From Pseudomonas sp. TH43 (GTDB taxonomy: Bacteria > Pseudomonadota > Gammaproteobacteria > Pseudomonadales > Pseudomonadaceae): DNA of 64,000 nucleotides. The stretch is from positions 1,498,001 through 1,562,000 of the forward strand of contig NZ_JAEKFI010000004.1 in the NCBI RefSeq assembly GCF_016650635.1, in the 5' to 3' direction. This document shows, piece after piece, positions 44,301 to 53,049 of the stretch. The first letter of the stretch is position 1; each line of letters starts with the position of its first letter. Below the pieces are notes generated by a model, which searched no databases, was not told the DNA's origin, and saw only the letters and a program-made list of their open reading frames with translations. Both the position numbers and the translations under genes were made by a program.

Positions 44301-46051
44301 TTAACGAAAGACTCGACCGTTGCCAAATAGAACTGATCGCGGCCCGTAAAGAAATGACGAGCGCCAGTGCCGAAACACTCAAGGCGAAAACTGCACTGTT
44401 TGTGGAAATGCTGGAAGAGCGAATCAAGGACTATGACGTCGCTATCGGTCAGCTCAAGGCACTCAACCTCATCGAGGCCGTACCTCGCTATCGACTGTCC
44501 ATGATCGAATTGGTGAAAACCCAGTTGTTTTTCAACCAGTCGATAATAGAAATCAAACAACCCGCCTTCGAAAGTGCGCTGCACAGCACGCTTGAGCATC
44601 TGGAAAAGGAAATGCCAGGGATCAGACCTGATCATTCAAGTGTTTATAACCACATGCTTGAAGTGTCCGCAGCGCTGGTTGAAACGGTTGAAAAGGCGCA
44701 ATCGGCCTTTGTGGAAATGAGCACACTGGGTAAAGAGGCCGCGAGGATCGCTCAGCAATACAAAAGTAAATTACCCGAGTTCAACCTGCAGGACATAAGG
44801 GCTCTACAAGTGACTCTGAGTCGCGATCTCTGTGTGATGGAAGGCGTCACACCCACACTGATCGACGCCTGGGAGCATTTCGATAACCTCGTCGGCGATG
44901 CTGATCTGGCCATCCAGAACTCGATGGATCTGCAAAATGACAACCCCAGGCTCGATGACACTGGCCTTATCGACGGGCTCAACTCGCTGGTCGATAAATT
45001 CACCAGTATCGACTCGCGCCTTCAGGACCTCTCCCGGCAATTCGCGCAAGAACTGGTGCAACCTCAAGTCGACCTGCTGCAAGAGCGAATTGGCGCATTC
45101 AGCCTGCGCAGTACCCAACAGTTGGCAGAGTTACTGCGCGCCCGAGAGTTACTGCAGCCAACGCCGGGCCCTTCAAAACCGCCCCTGAAGAAGGCGATCA
45201 AAACCCACTTCAACGGCATGCAATTCGCGGTGCCACGCAAAACCGCCAAAGGTCACGAGCAGCTGTCTGACGTCAAGTCATCCATAACCGGCAAGGTGCT
45301 GGCGACGTTCCACGAGAAAAGTCCGAATGTCTGGGTACAACGTCTGCCGCGTAAACCGTTAGCGCCGTTACCGGCACAGACACTGGCCATCACGACGACT
45401 GCCGCGCAAACCCTGCTCGACGGATTGCCAACCTTCATCAAGGATAAAAAGAAATTTGTTGATGACCTCAAACGGCTTCCGGTGGAAGTCGAAGAGTCCT
45501 TTCATCATCACGCCACGCAATTCAGCGAGGCCGTCACTGCGATCGACAAGGCGCTGTCCGCTGGCCCCAACACGAGTGTAAAAACCCACAATGCATTAGA
45601 GCTCAAGAAGCAACTCGAGGCTGCAGTCACTCAGCTTGCCGACGCTGGGTTGAGCACACGTATTGCCATGACCAAGCGCCAATTACCAACAGCCGCACGC
45701 GTGGAGTGGTTAGACAGTAAAGAAGAAATACGCGTGGTGATGACGCAACAGCGTCGTCGGCTAAAAGGCCCGAAGAAGGATTTTTTGCAAGAGTATGAAA
45801 TACGTGATCACCACAACAACAAACTGCTGTGGTATGCGCATTTTCATTATGAACAACTCGACTCGCCCAACTTGTTGTTCAACGCAGCCCACCTCAAGAC
45901 TGTAGAACAGCGACTGTTAGGAAGGATCAATAGCCCGCAGGCGGGCGCCAGCAACCGGGAGGTGATTGCGATTTACCGCAGTGCGATCGACACCAGACTG
46001 GCCAGAAATCTGTTTTTCCGAACTACCCTGACAGGGCCTTCCACCCGCTGA
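41390..46051 (+). CDS. Giant DUF6543/dermonecrotic-toxin-like protein, copy 1
   Basis: A 1,553-residue protein, with no signal peptide seen. The start at 41390 is chosen over 41384 because GGAAGGAC then has normal spacing. The N-terminal block (about 5-120, GPTLREVAAKVLRVGLATLY, HFESLTSGLVRHAI) and the following about 600 residues align by eye with the protein at 46204. Two hydrophobic helices lie at about 710-770 (FLGRTLGTGAWIWQILDDL; LFLTLSMVLAHHA). A conserved stretch PPTRSGPLLSLLRNGRW with DTRLRLRGGG is at about 910-945, then a coiled coil (about 950-1025). The C-terminus (about 1455-1510) has FLQEYEIRD and LLWYAHFHYEQ. I recall such proteins in pseudomonads as DUF6543, putative dermonecrotic-toxin-related; the activity is unknown and no catalytic motif is certain. 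Confidence 0.75.
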   Translation: MLDAPETLPFPGDLITQLITGPTLREVAAKVLRVGLATLYPALALDPDQAMVGTPTWEHENDQIVARSTHFESLTSGLVRHAIDATPVMYLDGEQFLTLQPSARLTSQLPVDIDAIGRLMNELAPLLFTAYQEAQLDYWNHTDDTSAPRWQDLSHSIRNIWNVAQFQGWDADQHALARQAFSWPDRATRQPHDNYQTRLCLIDLDRANDGTSTHLNILDTAVVIGTVGARTLIITHSIVSGFQTFDSLEKMGEQLRVYRDDLPADTQLQWRLFEPDGDFFDYQAVVLIALQTQAIGSLGADESTAALSPNTVTRATLQNIHQTPLNYPSRLSRVEQLLPDWMSQATPTDISAYSRHLMDLATVRQSSSGTSFEQDIPPIDQFALDAIALLMQKAHPEAKNLKLSDLKISITSPVVWGTLATGTSQTLTLSLAELALENLVAAPLGVKLVYFADNTPVPDWLTADYLEALITAVNVGKTYPALIKDRMVDDATKSAHLNELYTRHLRVQLPLIALQCKIRGEAAIDELGYRYIVAVMNPSVEKPQVDGHDIVIRPLAFVAQNSANNSVDTVANMFVIGRLDQDQGPCLLYRPMMDDPLLQYPSPASLVYAIKHSRKIRLSVLAWMPDAVRADYSNYIFHGDLPGFSVLADLLANPLLNVYRKGPVKLGGQPLKGDYLSALFKANANALIELADRQSVSNAESHWATFKQGAWKLFNAALPFLGRTLGTGAWIWQILDDLQQALDAKENQDDDVAASALTDLFLTLSMVLAHHAAMHWKPLSALPEEHLEPTSESTEISDPVKTTKPLESNEILQKPAPSMGVAVIQIADTTAEQLSTNHVNLIHTSGALNRRPLSLSDAVRRFVIDKPEDLSAPVSETGPRQNLYELGEKLYAPVGARWFEVVINDQQEVQIIDSRQPPTRSGPLLSLLRNGRWVIDTRLRLRGGGLKSRRAQVERQNAQRIEELHQHLRTFNERLDRCQIELIAARKEMTSASAETLKAKTALFVEMLEERIKDYDVAIGQLKALNLIEAVPRYRLSMIELVKTQLFFNQSIIEIKQPAFESALHSTLEHLEKEMPGIRPDHSSVYNHMLEVSAALVETVEKAQSAFVEMSTLGKEAARIAQQYKSKLPEFNLQDIRALQVTLSRDLCVMEGVTPTLIDAWEHFDNLVGDADLAIQNSMDLQNDNPRLDDTGLIDGLNSLVDKFTSIDSRLQDLSRQFAQELVQPQVDLLQERIGAFSLRSTQQLAELLRARELLQPTPGPSKPPLKKAIKTHFNGMQFAVPRKTAKGHEQLSDVKSSITGKVLATFHEKSPNVWVQRLPRKPLAPLPAQTLAITTTAAQTLLDGLPTFIKDKKKFVDDLKRLPVEVEESFHHHATQFSEAVTAIDKALSAGPNTSVKTHNALELKKQLEAAVTQLADAGLSTRIAMTKRQLPTAARVEWLDSKEEIRVVMTQQRRRLKGPKKDFLQEYEIRDHHNNKLLWYAHFHYEQLDSPNLLFNAAHLKTVEQRLLGRINSPQAGASNREVIAIYRSAIDTRLARNLFFRTTLTGPSTR

Positions 46052-46141
46052 AATCTGTCGTACGGAGCTGCAACGCCTGCGTTCATCAGTTTTCTTCAAT
46101 GCGATACATATCTACCACCTGGGCTGGCTGCCCGCCCCTTA

Positions 46142-46196
46142 CCTTGGGTGCATTGACGAGGCTGCGTTCAAGCGGCCTCGGCCCGCGCACCCAAGG
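46142..46196 (+). promoter_or_regulatory. Hairpin masking the Shine-Dalgarno of giant gene 2
   Basis: CCTTGGGTGC (46142-46151) pairs perfectly with GCACCCAAGG (46187-46196); an inner stem CGAGGC/GCCTCG (46157-46162 with 46175-46180) extends it. The 3' arm includes AAGG of the ribosome site AAGGA (46193-46197), seven bases before the ATG at 46204. The fold should hinder initiation. Confidence 0.65.
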
Positions 46197-46203
46197 AACT
46201 ACC

Positions 46204-49200
46204 ATGCCACCTGAAGCCATAACCCAAACTCCCGCCGCGCCCAGCGTGTCATTTGAAAAAAGTGAACTGCTCAGCCAGATCAGCTACGGCCCTACCCTCG
46301 CAGATGTCGCCTCGCAGGTATTAAAAGAAGCACTTGATACGCTCTACCCGGAGCTGATCATCGACCCTGATCGCTGCATGGTCGCGACCCCGCACTGGAG
46401 GGTCGACAACAATCATGTGGTGCCAGATAGCACGCACTTCGAAACCTTGAGCCTCGCGCTGATTCGCCTGAACGTGTCAGGTTTGTCAGCCAATTACATT
46501 GCCGGCGAACACTTTCTGACCACTGAACACAAGGCCAGAACGCCCAGGCATCTGGCTGTCGACATTGAGGTCATCGGCGCGATGCTGAATGACTACTCGC
46601 CGCTTTTGTTCGTCGAGTATCAAGCGCGTCAGTTGGCGTTCTGGAATCAGACCGGCAAGAAATCGCCCCGTTGGGAGGAGTTGTCCGATTCACTTCGAAA
46701 AGCCGTGAACGTAACGCAGGTCAAGGGCTGGAGCGCCGATGAGTGTGCAATGGCTCGACAGGTATCGGTCACACCGGACAAAGCCGAGCGCCGTGGAAAC
46801 ACCGGTGACTTCACCCATTTGCAGGCCTGCCTGATCGACATCGATGTGCTTCAAAACGAGGTGACCAGCCACCTGCTGATCGGGTCGGCTCTGGTATTGC
46901 GCGCCACTTATCAACAACGCCAATTGGTGACGATGTTCACCATTGGTAGCGGTTTCGAGTCTTTCGAGTCTCTGCAACAGCTGGGTACGGCATTATCTGC
47001 GCACATCGCCGATCCATTGAAAGAGCGGCCTCTACAGTGGCGCCTGTTCGAGCCCGACGGGAACATTTTCGACCATATGGCATGGGCCCTGGTGGCCTCT
47101 CAACTCGATACCATCGATTCACTCCGACACTCGGGTCCAGCCCCGGCATCGACGGCGATCCGGTCACTGGCAACCAATGGCCAACCGCAAGAGCTGGGGC
47201 GCCTCGAGACCCTGGAAACCTCCATTCCCGATTGGCTGCGCTACGCCTCTGCAACCGATATCAGCGATTACAGCCTGTTGGTGAGCAAACTGGGCAAGTT
47301 GTATCAGGAGCAGGATCTCGAAGAAGCGAGGCAGCCCATCACACCGATCACCCAGTTCGCCTTCGAACGGATGAAGGACGCTGTTATCAACGGCAAACCG
47401 TCGGACGCAGAACCACTGCCCTTCGAGAAACTGGAAATTACCGTTACCAACAGCTTCACTGCCGGTGACCTGACACTGCCCAATCCACTGGACTCATACA
47501 CCGAAACACTTGCCGACTTTGCACTGGAAAACAGCGCACCGTACATGACGAGCCTGCACTTCAACGACGGTACAGCGGTTCCTGAATGGCTGACACCTGA
47601 CTTACTGCTGAAAATGTCCAGGCAGGTCGATGTTGGCAAGTTCTACCCAGAAATGCTCGAGAGCAAGCTGCTTGAAGACCCGATCGAATCCCGTCGCCAA
47701 GCCCGCTTCTACCAGGAACAACTGCGTATTCTGCTGCCGCTTGCGGCATTGGAGTCCAAGGTCAAACACGAAAATGGTATTGATAAAACGGGCTACAGCT
47801 ACATCGTCCAATTGATGGATCAAACTACCGACACCTCCAGGCCTGTCGTCATCTGCCCGCTCGCACTGACGCCTCAGCATCGACTTATCAGCTCGCAAGA
47901 CAGCGTCGCCAACATGTTCATCATTGGCCCGCGTGACGCCAACCAAGGTCCCTGTCTGCTCTATCGGCCACTGTTCGCTCGGCCGCTGATGCAATTCCCC
48001 TCCCGACAAAACCTGCTGTATGCCCTGCATCAGCCTGGCGAACTCAGGGATTCGGTCCTGGCCTGGCTTGCCGACAAAGCATTGAGCTTCGAATACTCCC
48101 AGTATGTTTTCCCCGTCGGGTTACCTTCGCCGTGGTTGATCACCGAGCAACTGACAGCCCCGCTGACAAACCTCAGTGCCTTGGGGAGTGTGGTGTTCGG
48201 CAATAGCGAAATCACCGATGACCTGTTTCTGACGCTGTTCAACAGCCACGCCCAGGCGATGGTGGAAATGGCCAATCGCCAATCACAGTCCAACGCCGAT
48301 CAGCGCTGGGCATTGTTCAGAGACAGCAACTGGGCGCTGTTCAACGTCGCCTCGAACTTCCTGAGCGGGGCCGTCGGGACCGCCGTCTGGGTGTGGCAAA
48401 GCATCGAGGCGATCCAGCAAGCAGTGGACGCCCATGAGCGCGGCGATGGTGTTGTCGCGTGGACTTCGCTGGGCGACGTCTTGCTGACGTTGGGAATCAT
48501 CCTGACCCACCACGCGATCTCACGACGCACGATGGCTTCCGGTAAACCGAATTCAAAACACCTACTCGTTGGAGAAACGCTCGAACCTGTCCACGATTTT
48601 CCCCCGCTGACACTGGACCCCACTCCGTTGCTCGCGCAGCTGCCGCCCGACCATTGTTCTTCGCTCGAAGTAGCGGGATCAGTACCGCGCCGCGCCCCCG
48701 ATGCCATGTCCCGGTACCTGAACACTCTCGCCGTTGTGGCGCCGGATCTTGCCAACGAGAACCTCGGCAAGATCAACGAGTACCCACCACACCTGTATCA
48801 ACTCGACAGCAAAACCTATGCCCAGGTCGGCCAACGCTGGTTCGAGGTCAGTACGGACGACGATGCCCAAGTCACCATCCACCAGCCCGGCAGCCCGACG
48901 CGCTCCGGCCCGTTACTGCATGCTGGCGTACACGGTCTGTGGTATCTGGATTTTCGTCTGCGTCTGCGCGGGGGCGGACCTAAAAATCGCCTCAAAGCCT
49001 TCAAGAAAGCCAAAGAAATGCGCGCCCATTATTTGGAGGACGAGATCAACACGTTCAGGAATGGCGAAGAAGCCGCGAAATTCGAACTGACACAGGCACA
49101 GACGGCCATGACCAGCGCCTCTGCAGATAACCGTCAGGTACCCACCGCGGCCTATCTGGAAAAACTTGAAGAGCGAATTTCCGCTTACGAGCAGGCACGC

Positions 49201-50772
49201 AAAAACGTTCAGGAATGGCGCACGCAGAGTGGTACCTCCGGGTACGTCTACGACCTGTTGCGAATTACCACTGAACTGCAGAAACACCAGGCGCTTTGGT
49301 ACAACGTCAAATGCCACCAATACAACACGCTGGCGCAACGGCTGATCTCAGAGCCGCCTGACACCGTCACAAATCTGCAACCCTTCATGGACGCCATCAA
49401 AGAAGCGACGGACATCGGTCATCAAATAATCGAAAGTCTGCAACGCGCGCATGCCTCTCTCGAGGACCTGAAGGTGCTCGGTAAAACGGGCATCGTCAAA
49501 GCCCTGAAGATGGAGAAAATGCTGCCGAAGACTACCGCGCTGGATTTCAAGGCAAACGAAATCGGCCTGTCACATGTGCCTGCGATGCAAATGACTGCAA
49601 GCCCGCTCATGGACGAAGCACGGGACGCGGTGGGAGAGATCATCATCAAGGCGTCGCGTAGCGCAATGGAAGTCGCAAGGCTGATGAAAAAAACGACCGC
49701 GCATTCCGATCCAAAGGCTGCGCTCGAAGAACTGAGCACATTGGACGACAGCTTCAGCGATGCCGAACAGCGCATCGAGGAATTGCCCGAACGCTATCCT
49801 GATCTGGTCAATCCAGCTCGGCTGTCACGTCTGCGCGCCTTGATCGGCGAGTTTCGCCAGATCGTGCAAAACGAGCTCGATTCCGTGCTGCTCAACCACC
49901 CGCACCTGACAACGCCGCAAGCGCCGCCAGAGCGCCCAGGCCCGTCACGTCCAGCCCTGAAAGTCAGCAAGAGCCGCCCCAGAATCCAGTCCGACAGCGA
50001 TTCGGGTGAATCCGAGCCCGAGCCTGAGCAGGTCGACACCGTCATACCGAAATACCGCCAGCCACCGAAGCCGACGCTCGATGACATGGGCATCATTGAG
50101 GACGGGCTTGATCAGACACTTGAAATGTCCAGGTTTATCGAGCGCACGATCAAGGACGCTTCGCGCCCCCACCGCATCCCGGCGGATATGCAAGAAATCT
50201 TCGAACAGTACGCACTCAAACTGCAGGACAGCGCAATGAACGTCGATCAGGCCATGGCCCGACTTCGCGCCAATGGAAAAAACCCGCCTGTGGCGACGCT
50301 AAGCCAGGAACTTCGCGAAGCGTCAGCGCGCGTCCGAAAACAAGGCATAGAGACGCGCGCCAACATGTACAAACTCAGAAAGCCAACCCAGGGCAGCTTT
50401 CAATGGATGCACAACAACGCGCAGCTCAAATTCACGCGTAATCCACTAGGCCGCATTCAGACAAAAAAACGCGGGGATTACTTCCAGGAGTATTCGATTC
50501 TCGACCGGACGAACAAGGATCAGCCATTGTGGGTGGCGCACTTTCACTACAAAACGGCCCACAGCCCCGCTGCCCAGCCTGAAACTGCTCATCTGAAGAT
50601 TGCGGACAGTTATCTGGAAACACTGACTAGCGAACAGCAACTTGCATTGAGCACCGTTCAGCCGGTCGATGGCGTGCTGCGCAGATTGACGGACCTGAGT
50701 TTGCGTGACCTGTTTCTGGCACTGGAACCGCAAAAGAATGCGCTCGCCGAGAGCGCCCGACCGATAGCCTGA
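46204..50772 (+). CDS. Giant DUF6543/dermonecrotic-toxin-like protein, copy 2
   Basis: A 1,522-residue paralogue of the preceding gene. The start at 46204 (MPPEAITQTPAAPSVSF) has AAGGA upstream. Shared blocks: YGPTLADVASQVLKEALDTL near 25, HFETLSLALIRLNV, twin hydrophobic helices near 715-775 (FLSGAVGTAVWVWQSIEAI; VLLTLGIILTHHAI), SPTRSGPLLHAGVHGLW with DFRLRLRGGG near 900-925, coiled coil near 930-1010, and the C-terminal YFQEYSILDRTNKDQPLW with AHFHYK near 1430. Near 1255-1280 there is an acidic Ser/Glu/Pro-rich linker (DSDSGESEPEPEQVD). No signal peptide. It sits 152 bases after copy 1 and is preceded by the hairpin described. It may be secreted by a non-Sec route or act on a host or competitor; unproven. 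Confidence 0.75.
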   Translation: MPPEAITQTPAAPSVSFEKSELLSQISYGPTLADVASQVLKEALDTLYPELIIDPDRCMVATPHWRVDNNHVVPDSTHFETLSLALIRLNVSGLSANYIAGEHFLTTEHKARTPRHLAVDIEVIGAMLNDYSPLLFVEYQARQLAFWNQTGKKSPRWEELSDSLRKAVNVTQVKGWSADECAMARQVSVTPDKAERRGNTGDFTHLQACLIDIDVLQNEVTSHLLIGSALVLRATYQQRQLVTMFTIGSGFESFESLQQLGTALSAHIADPLKERPLQWRLFEPDGNIFDHMAWALVASQLDTIDSLRHSGPAPASTAIRSLATNGQPQELGRLETLETSIPDWLRYASATDISDYSLLVSKLGKLYQEQDLEEARQPITPITQFAFERMKDAVINGKPSDAEPLPFEKLEITVTNSFTAGDLTLPNPLDSYTETLADFALENSAPYMTSLHFNDGTAVPEWLTPDLLLKMSRQVDVGKFYPEMLESKLLEDPIESRRQARFYQEQLRILLPLAALESKVKHENGIDKTGYSYIVQLMDQTTDTSRPVVICPLALTPQHRLISSQDSVANMFIIGPRDANQGPCLLYRPLFARPLMQFPSRQNLLYALHQPGELRDSVLAWLADKALSFEYSQYVFPVGLPSPWLITEQLTAPLTNLSALGSVVFGNSEITDDLFLTLFNSHAQAMVEMANRQSQSNADQRWALFRDSNWALFNVASNFLSGAVGTAVWVWQSIEAIQQAVDAHERGDGVVAWTSLGDVLLTLGIILTHHAISRRTMASGKPNSKHLLVGETLEPVHDFPPLTLDPTPLLAQLPPDHCSSLEVAGSVPRRAPDAMSRYLNTLAVVAPDLANENLGKINEYPPHLYQLDSKTYAQVGQRWFEVSTDDDAQVTIHQPGSPTRSGPLLHAGVHGLWYLDFRLRLRGGGPKNRLKAFKKAKEMRAHYLEDEINTFRNGEEAAKFELTQAQTAMTSASADNRQVPTAAYLEKLEERISAYEQARKNVQEWRTQSGTSGYVYDLLRITTELQKHQALWYNVKCHQYNTLAQRLISEPPDTVTNLQPFMDAIKEATDIGHQIIESLQRAHASLEDLKVLGKTGIVKALKMEKMLPKTTALDFKANEIGLSHVPAMQMTASPLMDEARDAVGEIIIKASRSAMEVARLMKKTTAHSDPKAALEELSTLDDSFSDAEQRIEELPERYPDLVNPARLSRLRALIGEFRQIVQNELDSVLLNHPHLTTPQAPPERPGPSRPALKVSKSRPRIQSDSDSGESEPEPEQVDTVIPKYRQPPKPTLDDMGIIEDGLDQTLEMSRFIERTIKDASRPHRIPADMQEIFEQYALKLQDSAMNVDQAMARLRANGKNPPVATLSQELREASARVRKQGIETRANMYKLRKPTQGSFQWMHNNAQLKFTRNPLGRIQTKKRGDYFQEYSILDRTNKDQPLWVAHFHYKTAHSPAAQPETAHLKIADSYLETLTSEQQLALSTVQPVDGVLRRLTDLSLRDLFLALEPQKNALAESARPIA

Positions 50773-52323
50773 TCAACCCTGCCATACCTTTTTTAATCGC
50801 CCGAGCGCCGCGCTGATAGCGGCCTCGGGCACCGCAGCGAAACCCAGCACCAGGCCTGCACGCTGATCGTGCGGGGTGCTTGAGTCCGGCAACCAGTAAT
50901 TGCTCAAACCATTGATCTCAACGTCGACGCTGGCAGCCTTTTCAATCAATTGCTGCTCCCGTGCTTGCGTGTCGACCGCTACCGTCAAGTGCAACCCCGC
51001 CACCACATTCGGCAGGCTGCCGACACCGGCGACACCTTCCGGCCAGCCAGCCAACAAGCTGTTGCGGCGGCTCAAGGCGGCGCGGCGCATGCGGCGAATA
51101 TGCCGCTGAAAGTGCCCGGCCGCCATGAACTCGGCCATGACCGCCTGGGTGCTCACTTCGGAATGGCGCATGTCTACAGCCCGGCGCTGAGTGAACGCTT
51201 TCACCAGGGCTGCCGGCAGCACCAGATAACCCAGCCGCAATGCGGGAAAGGCAACTTTGCCGAAGGTGCCGACGTAAAGTACCCGCCCCTGCCGATCCAG
51301 CGCGGCCAAAGGTGCCAGCGGTGCGCCGCTGTAACGATACTCGCCATCGTAATCGTCCTCGATAATCCAACCCTCCGTGCGCTCAGCCCACGCCAACAAC
51401 TCCAGGCGGCGCGCCAGACTCATGATCACCCCAGTGGGGTACTGATGAGACGGCGTCACATAGGCCAGACGGCAATCGGTCAACCCGTTCAATTGCGCGC
51501 AATTGATGCCGTCACCGTCCACCGACACGCCGTGCAAACTTGCACCGGCAATGGCGAATGCATGAGCCGCCGCACGGTACCCGGGATTCTCGATGGCGAC
51601 CCCGTCCCCCGGCTCCACCAGCAACTGTGCACAAAGGCTAATTCCCTGCTGGGCACCACTGGTGATCACTATTTGTTCAGCCGTGCATTGCATACCGCGC
51701 GAACTGCGCAAATAGGCGGCGATCAACCCGCGCAAACGCACATCGCCCTCCGGTGCGCCGTAGCACAACTGTTGCAAGTCCGGTTTGCGCCAGAAAGCCG
51801 CATTCAACTTGGCCCACACCCCGAATGGAAACAGGTCGAATGCTGGCACGCCGACCCGAAAAGCTCTCGGTGGTCCGCTCGGCGGCAGGGATAGATGATT
51901 GTTTTCCAACCGTTGCAAAGCGCTTCTGTGGATAACTTTGCTGGATAAATCCACAGTTAATTCCACCTGTTTTGTGGATAAACTTGTGGATAAGCCTGTT
52001 GAAAACCCTGTGGATAGTTTTGTGGACAACTTTTTTGTCGATAACGCCGTGTGTGGCAATTGCGCCACGTAAGTGCCATCACCGACCCGCCCCTCGATGA
52101 AGCCTTCGGCGTAGAGCTGATCGTAAGCGCGCACCACACTGTTCCGGGAGATCGCCAGCGCCACCGCCAGATCACGACTGGCCGGCAATCGCGTGCCGCT
52201 GGCCAGACGCCCGTCGAGCACCCTCATGCGCAGGGCCTGGTAAAGCTGAAGACTCAAGCCCTGTCGGCGATCAAGTTCGATACCCGCCGGGTTGAAGGAC
52301 AAGGACAGGGGCAGATCGCTCAT
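50773..52323 (-). CDS. MocR-type GntR/aminotransferase-like regulator
   Basis: A 516-residue PLP-dependent regulator. The GntR winged helix is at about 15-85 (GLSLQLYQALRMRVLDGRLA; RDLAVALAISRNSVVRAYDQ). The aminotransferase-like domain starts near 150, with ITSGAQQGISLCAQLL, IIEDDYDGEY and the PLP-lysine region VGTFGKVAFPALRLGYLVLP. Between them (about 93-135) is an unusual linker of LST repeats (LSTKLSTGFSTGLSTSLSTK) encoded by DnaA-box sequences with rare TTA and ACA codons. It is divergent from the paiB-like/GNAT operon at 52416 with a 92-base gap, so it probably controls those genes. The stop is one base from the giant gene on the other strand. Confidence 0.9.
   Translation of the reverse strand: MSDLPLSLSFNPAGIELDRRQGLSLQLYQALRMRVLDGRLASGTRLPASRDLAVALAISRNSVVRAYDQLYAEGFIEGRVGDGTYVAQLPHTALSTKKLSTKLSTGFSTGLSTSLSTKQVELTVDLSSKVIHRSALQRLENNHLSLPPSGPPRAFRVGVPAFDLFPFGVWAKLNAAFWRKPDLQQLCYGAPEGDVRLRGLIAAYLRSSRGMQCTAEQIVITSGAQQGISLCAQLLVEPGDGVAIENPGYRAAAHAFAIAGASLHGVSVDGDGINCAQLNGLTDCRLAYVTPSHQYPTGVIMSLARRLELLAWAERTEGWIIEDDYDGEYRYSGAPLAPLAALDRQGRVLYVGTFGKVAFPALRLGYLVLPAALVKAFTQRRAVDMRHSEVSTQAVMAEFMAAGHFQRHIRRMRRAALSRRNSLLAGWPEGVAGVGSLPNVVAGLHLTVAVDTQAREQQLIEKAASVDVEINGLSNYWLPDSSTPHDQRAGLVLGFAAVPEAAISAALGRLKKVWQG
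51927..52044 (-). other. Array of DnaA-box-like 9-mers inside the MocR gene
   Basis: On the minus strand there are three exact TTATCCACA boxes (51927-51935, 51973-51981, 51985-51993), three with one mismatch (CTATCCACA 52009-52017, TTGTCCACA 52021-52029, TTATCGACA 52036-52044) and two weaker (TTTTCAACA 51997-52005, TTATCCAGC 51940-51948). Five consecutive starts are spaced exactly 12 bases. All point the same way. Most are read as Leu-Ser-Thr, but the box at 51927 is in another frame (Val-Ile-His). Confidence 0.75.
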
Positions 52324-52415
52324 GGCATTGGACCTATGAATTTGATCGTTAATGGCTCTTACAACGAACCAATAGCCTGCCTAGGATGCAGTCATTCGCC
52401 AAGGAAAACTTCTCC

Positions 52416-53039
52416 ATGTACACGCCCCGCGCCTTTGCCATCGACGAGCTGTCCCAACTGCACGAACTGATCCTCGCCACTCGCTTGGCCATTTTGGTGA
52501 GCCACGGCGAAAACGGCCTGCAAGCCAGTCATGTGCCGGTGTTGCTGCACTGCGAACAAGGTTCCCACGGCACGTTGTACGGTCACCTCGCCAAAGCCAA
52601 TCCACAGTGGAAAGACTTGCGCGACGGCGCCGAAGCGATGCTGATTTTTGCCGGCCCCGATGCCTACGTCAGCCCCGGTTTTTACCCGAGCAAAGCCGAG
52701 CACGGCAAAGTCGTGCCGACCTGGAACTACGTCGCCGTGCACGCCTATGGTCACGCCGAAACCTTTAGCGATGGCGGACGCCTGCTCGACATTGTCAGCA
52801 CCCTCACTGATCGCCATGAAGCCGGCCGCGCCCAGCCGTGGTCAGTCGACGACGCTCCCGCCGATTACATCGACGGCATGCTCAAGGCCATCGTCGGTTT
52901 TGCGATTCCCATCGACCGTCTCGAAGGCAAGCGCAAGCTCAGCCAGAACCGCAGCGCCGAAGACATTGCCGGCGTGCGTGAAGGCCTCGCTGCCAGCCCC
53001 GAAGTCAATGATCAAACCCTCGCCCAATTGATGCGCTAA
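52416..53039 (+). CDS. FMN-binding PaiB-like regulator/flavoprotein
   Basis: A 207-residue FMN-binding negative transcriptional regulator family (PaiB) protein. Signature parts are MYTPRAFAIDELSQLHELIL, the HVPVLLH stretch with GTLYGHLAKANPQWK, and AYVSPGFYPSKAEHGKVVPT followed by WNYVAVHAYG. The start at 52416 is the family start; an in-frame ATG ten codons earlier is not used. First of three co-directional genes with ten-base gaps, divergent from the MocR gene. Confidence 0.9.
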   Translation: MYTPRAFAIDELSQLHELILATRLAILVSHGENGLQASHVPVLLHCEQGSHGTLYGHLAKANPQWKDLRDGAEAMLIFAGPDAYVSPGFYPSKAEHGKVVPTWNYVAVHAYGHAETFSDGGRLLDIVSTLTDRHEAGRAQPWSVDDAPADYIDGMLKAIVGFAIPIDRLEGKRKLSQNRSAEDIAGVREGLAASPEVNDQTLAQLMR

Positions 53040-53049
53040 GGAAATCACC

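Noticed and set aside
41390..50772. Rhs, RTX or contact-dependent inhibition toxin
   Set aside because: No YD repeats, no nonapeptide calcium repeats, no haemagglutinin repeats, and no small immunity-like gene follows either giant gene.
51900..52050. Replication origin at the DnaA-box array
   Set aside because: No dnaA, dnaN, rpmH or gyrB neighbours and no AT-rich unwinding region; the array is inside an intact gene. Kept as a possible DnaA-binding locus, not an origin.
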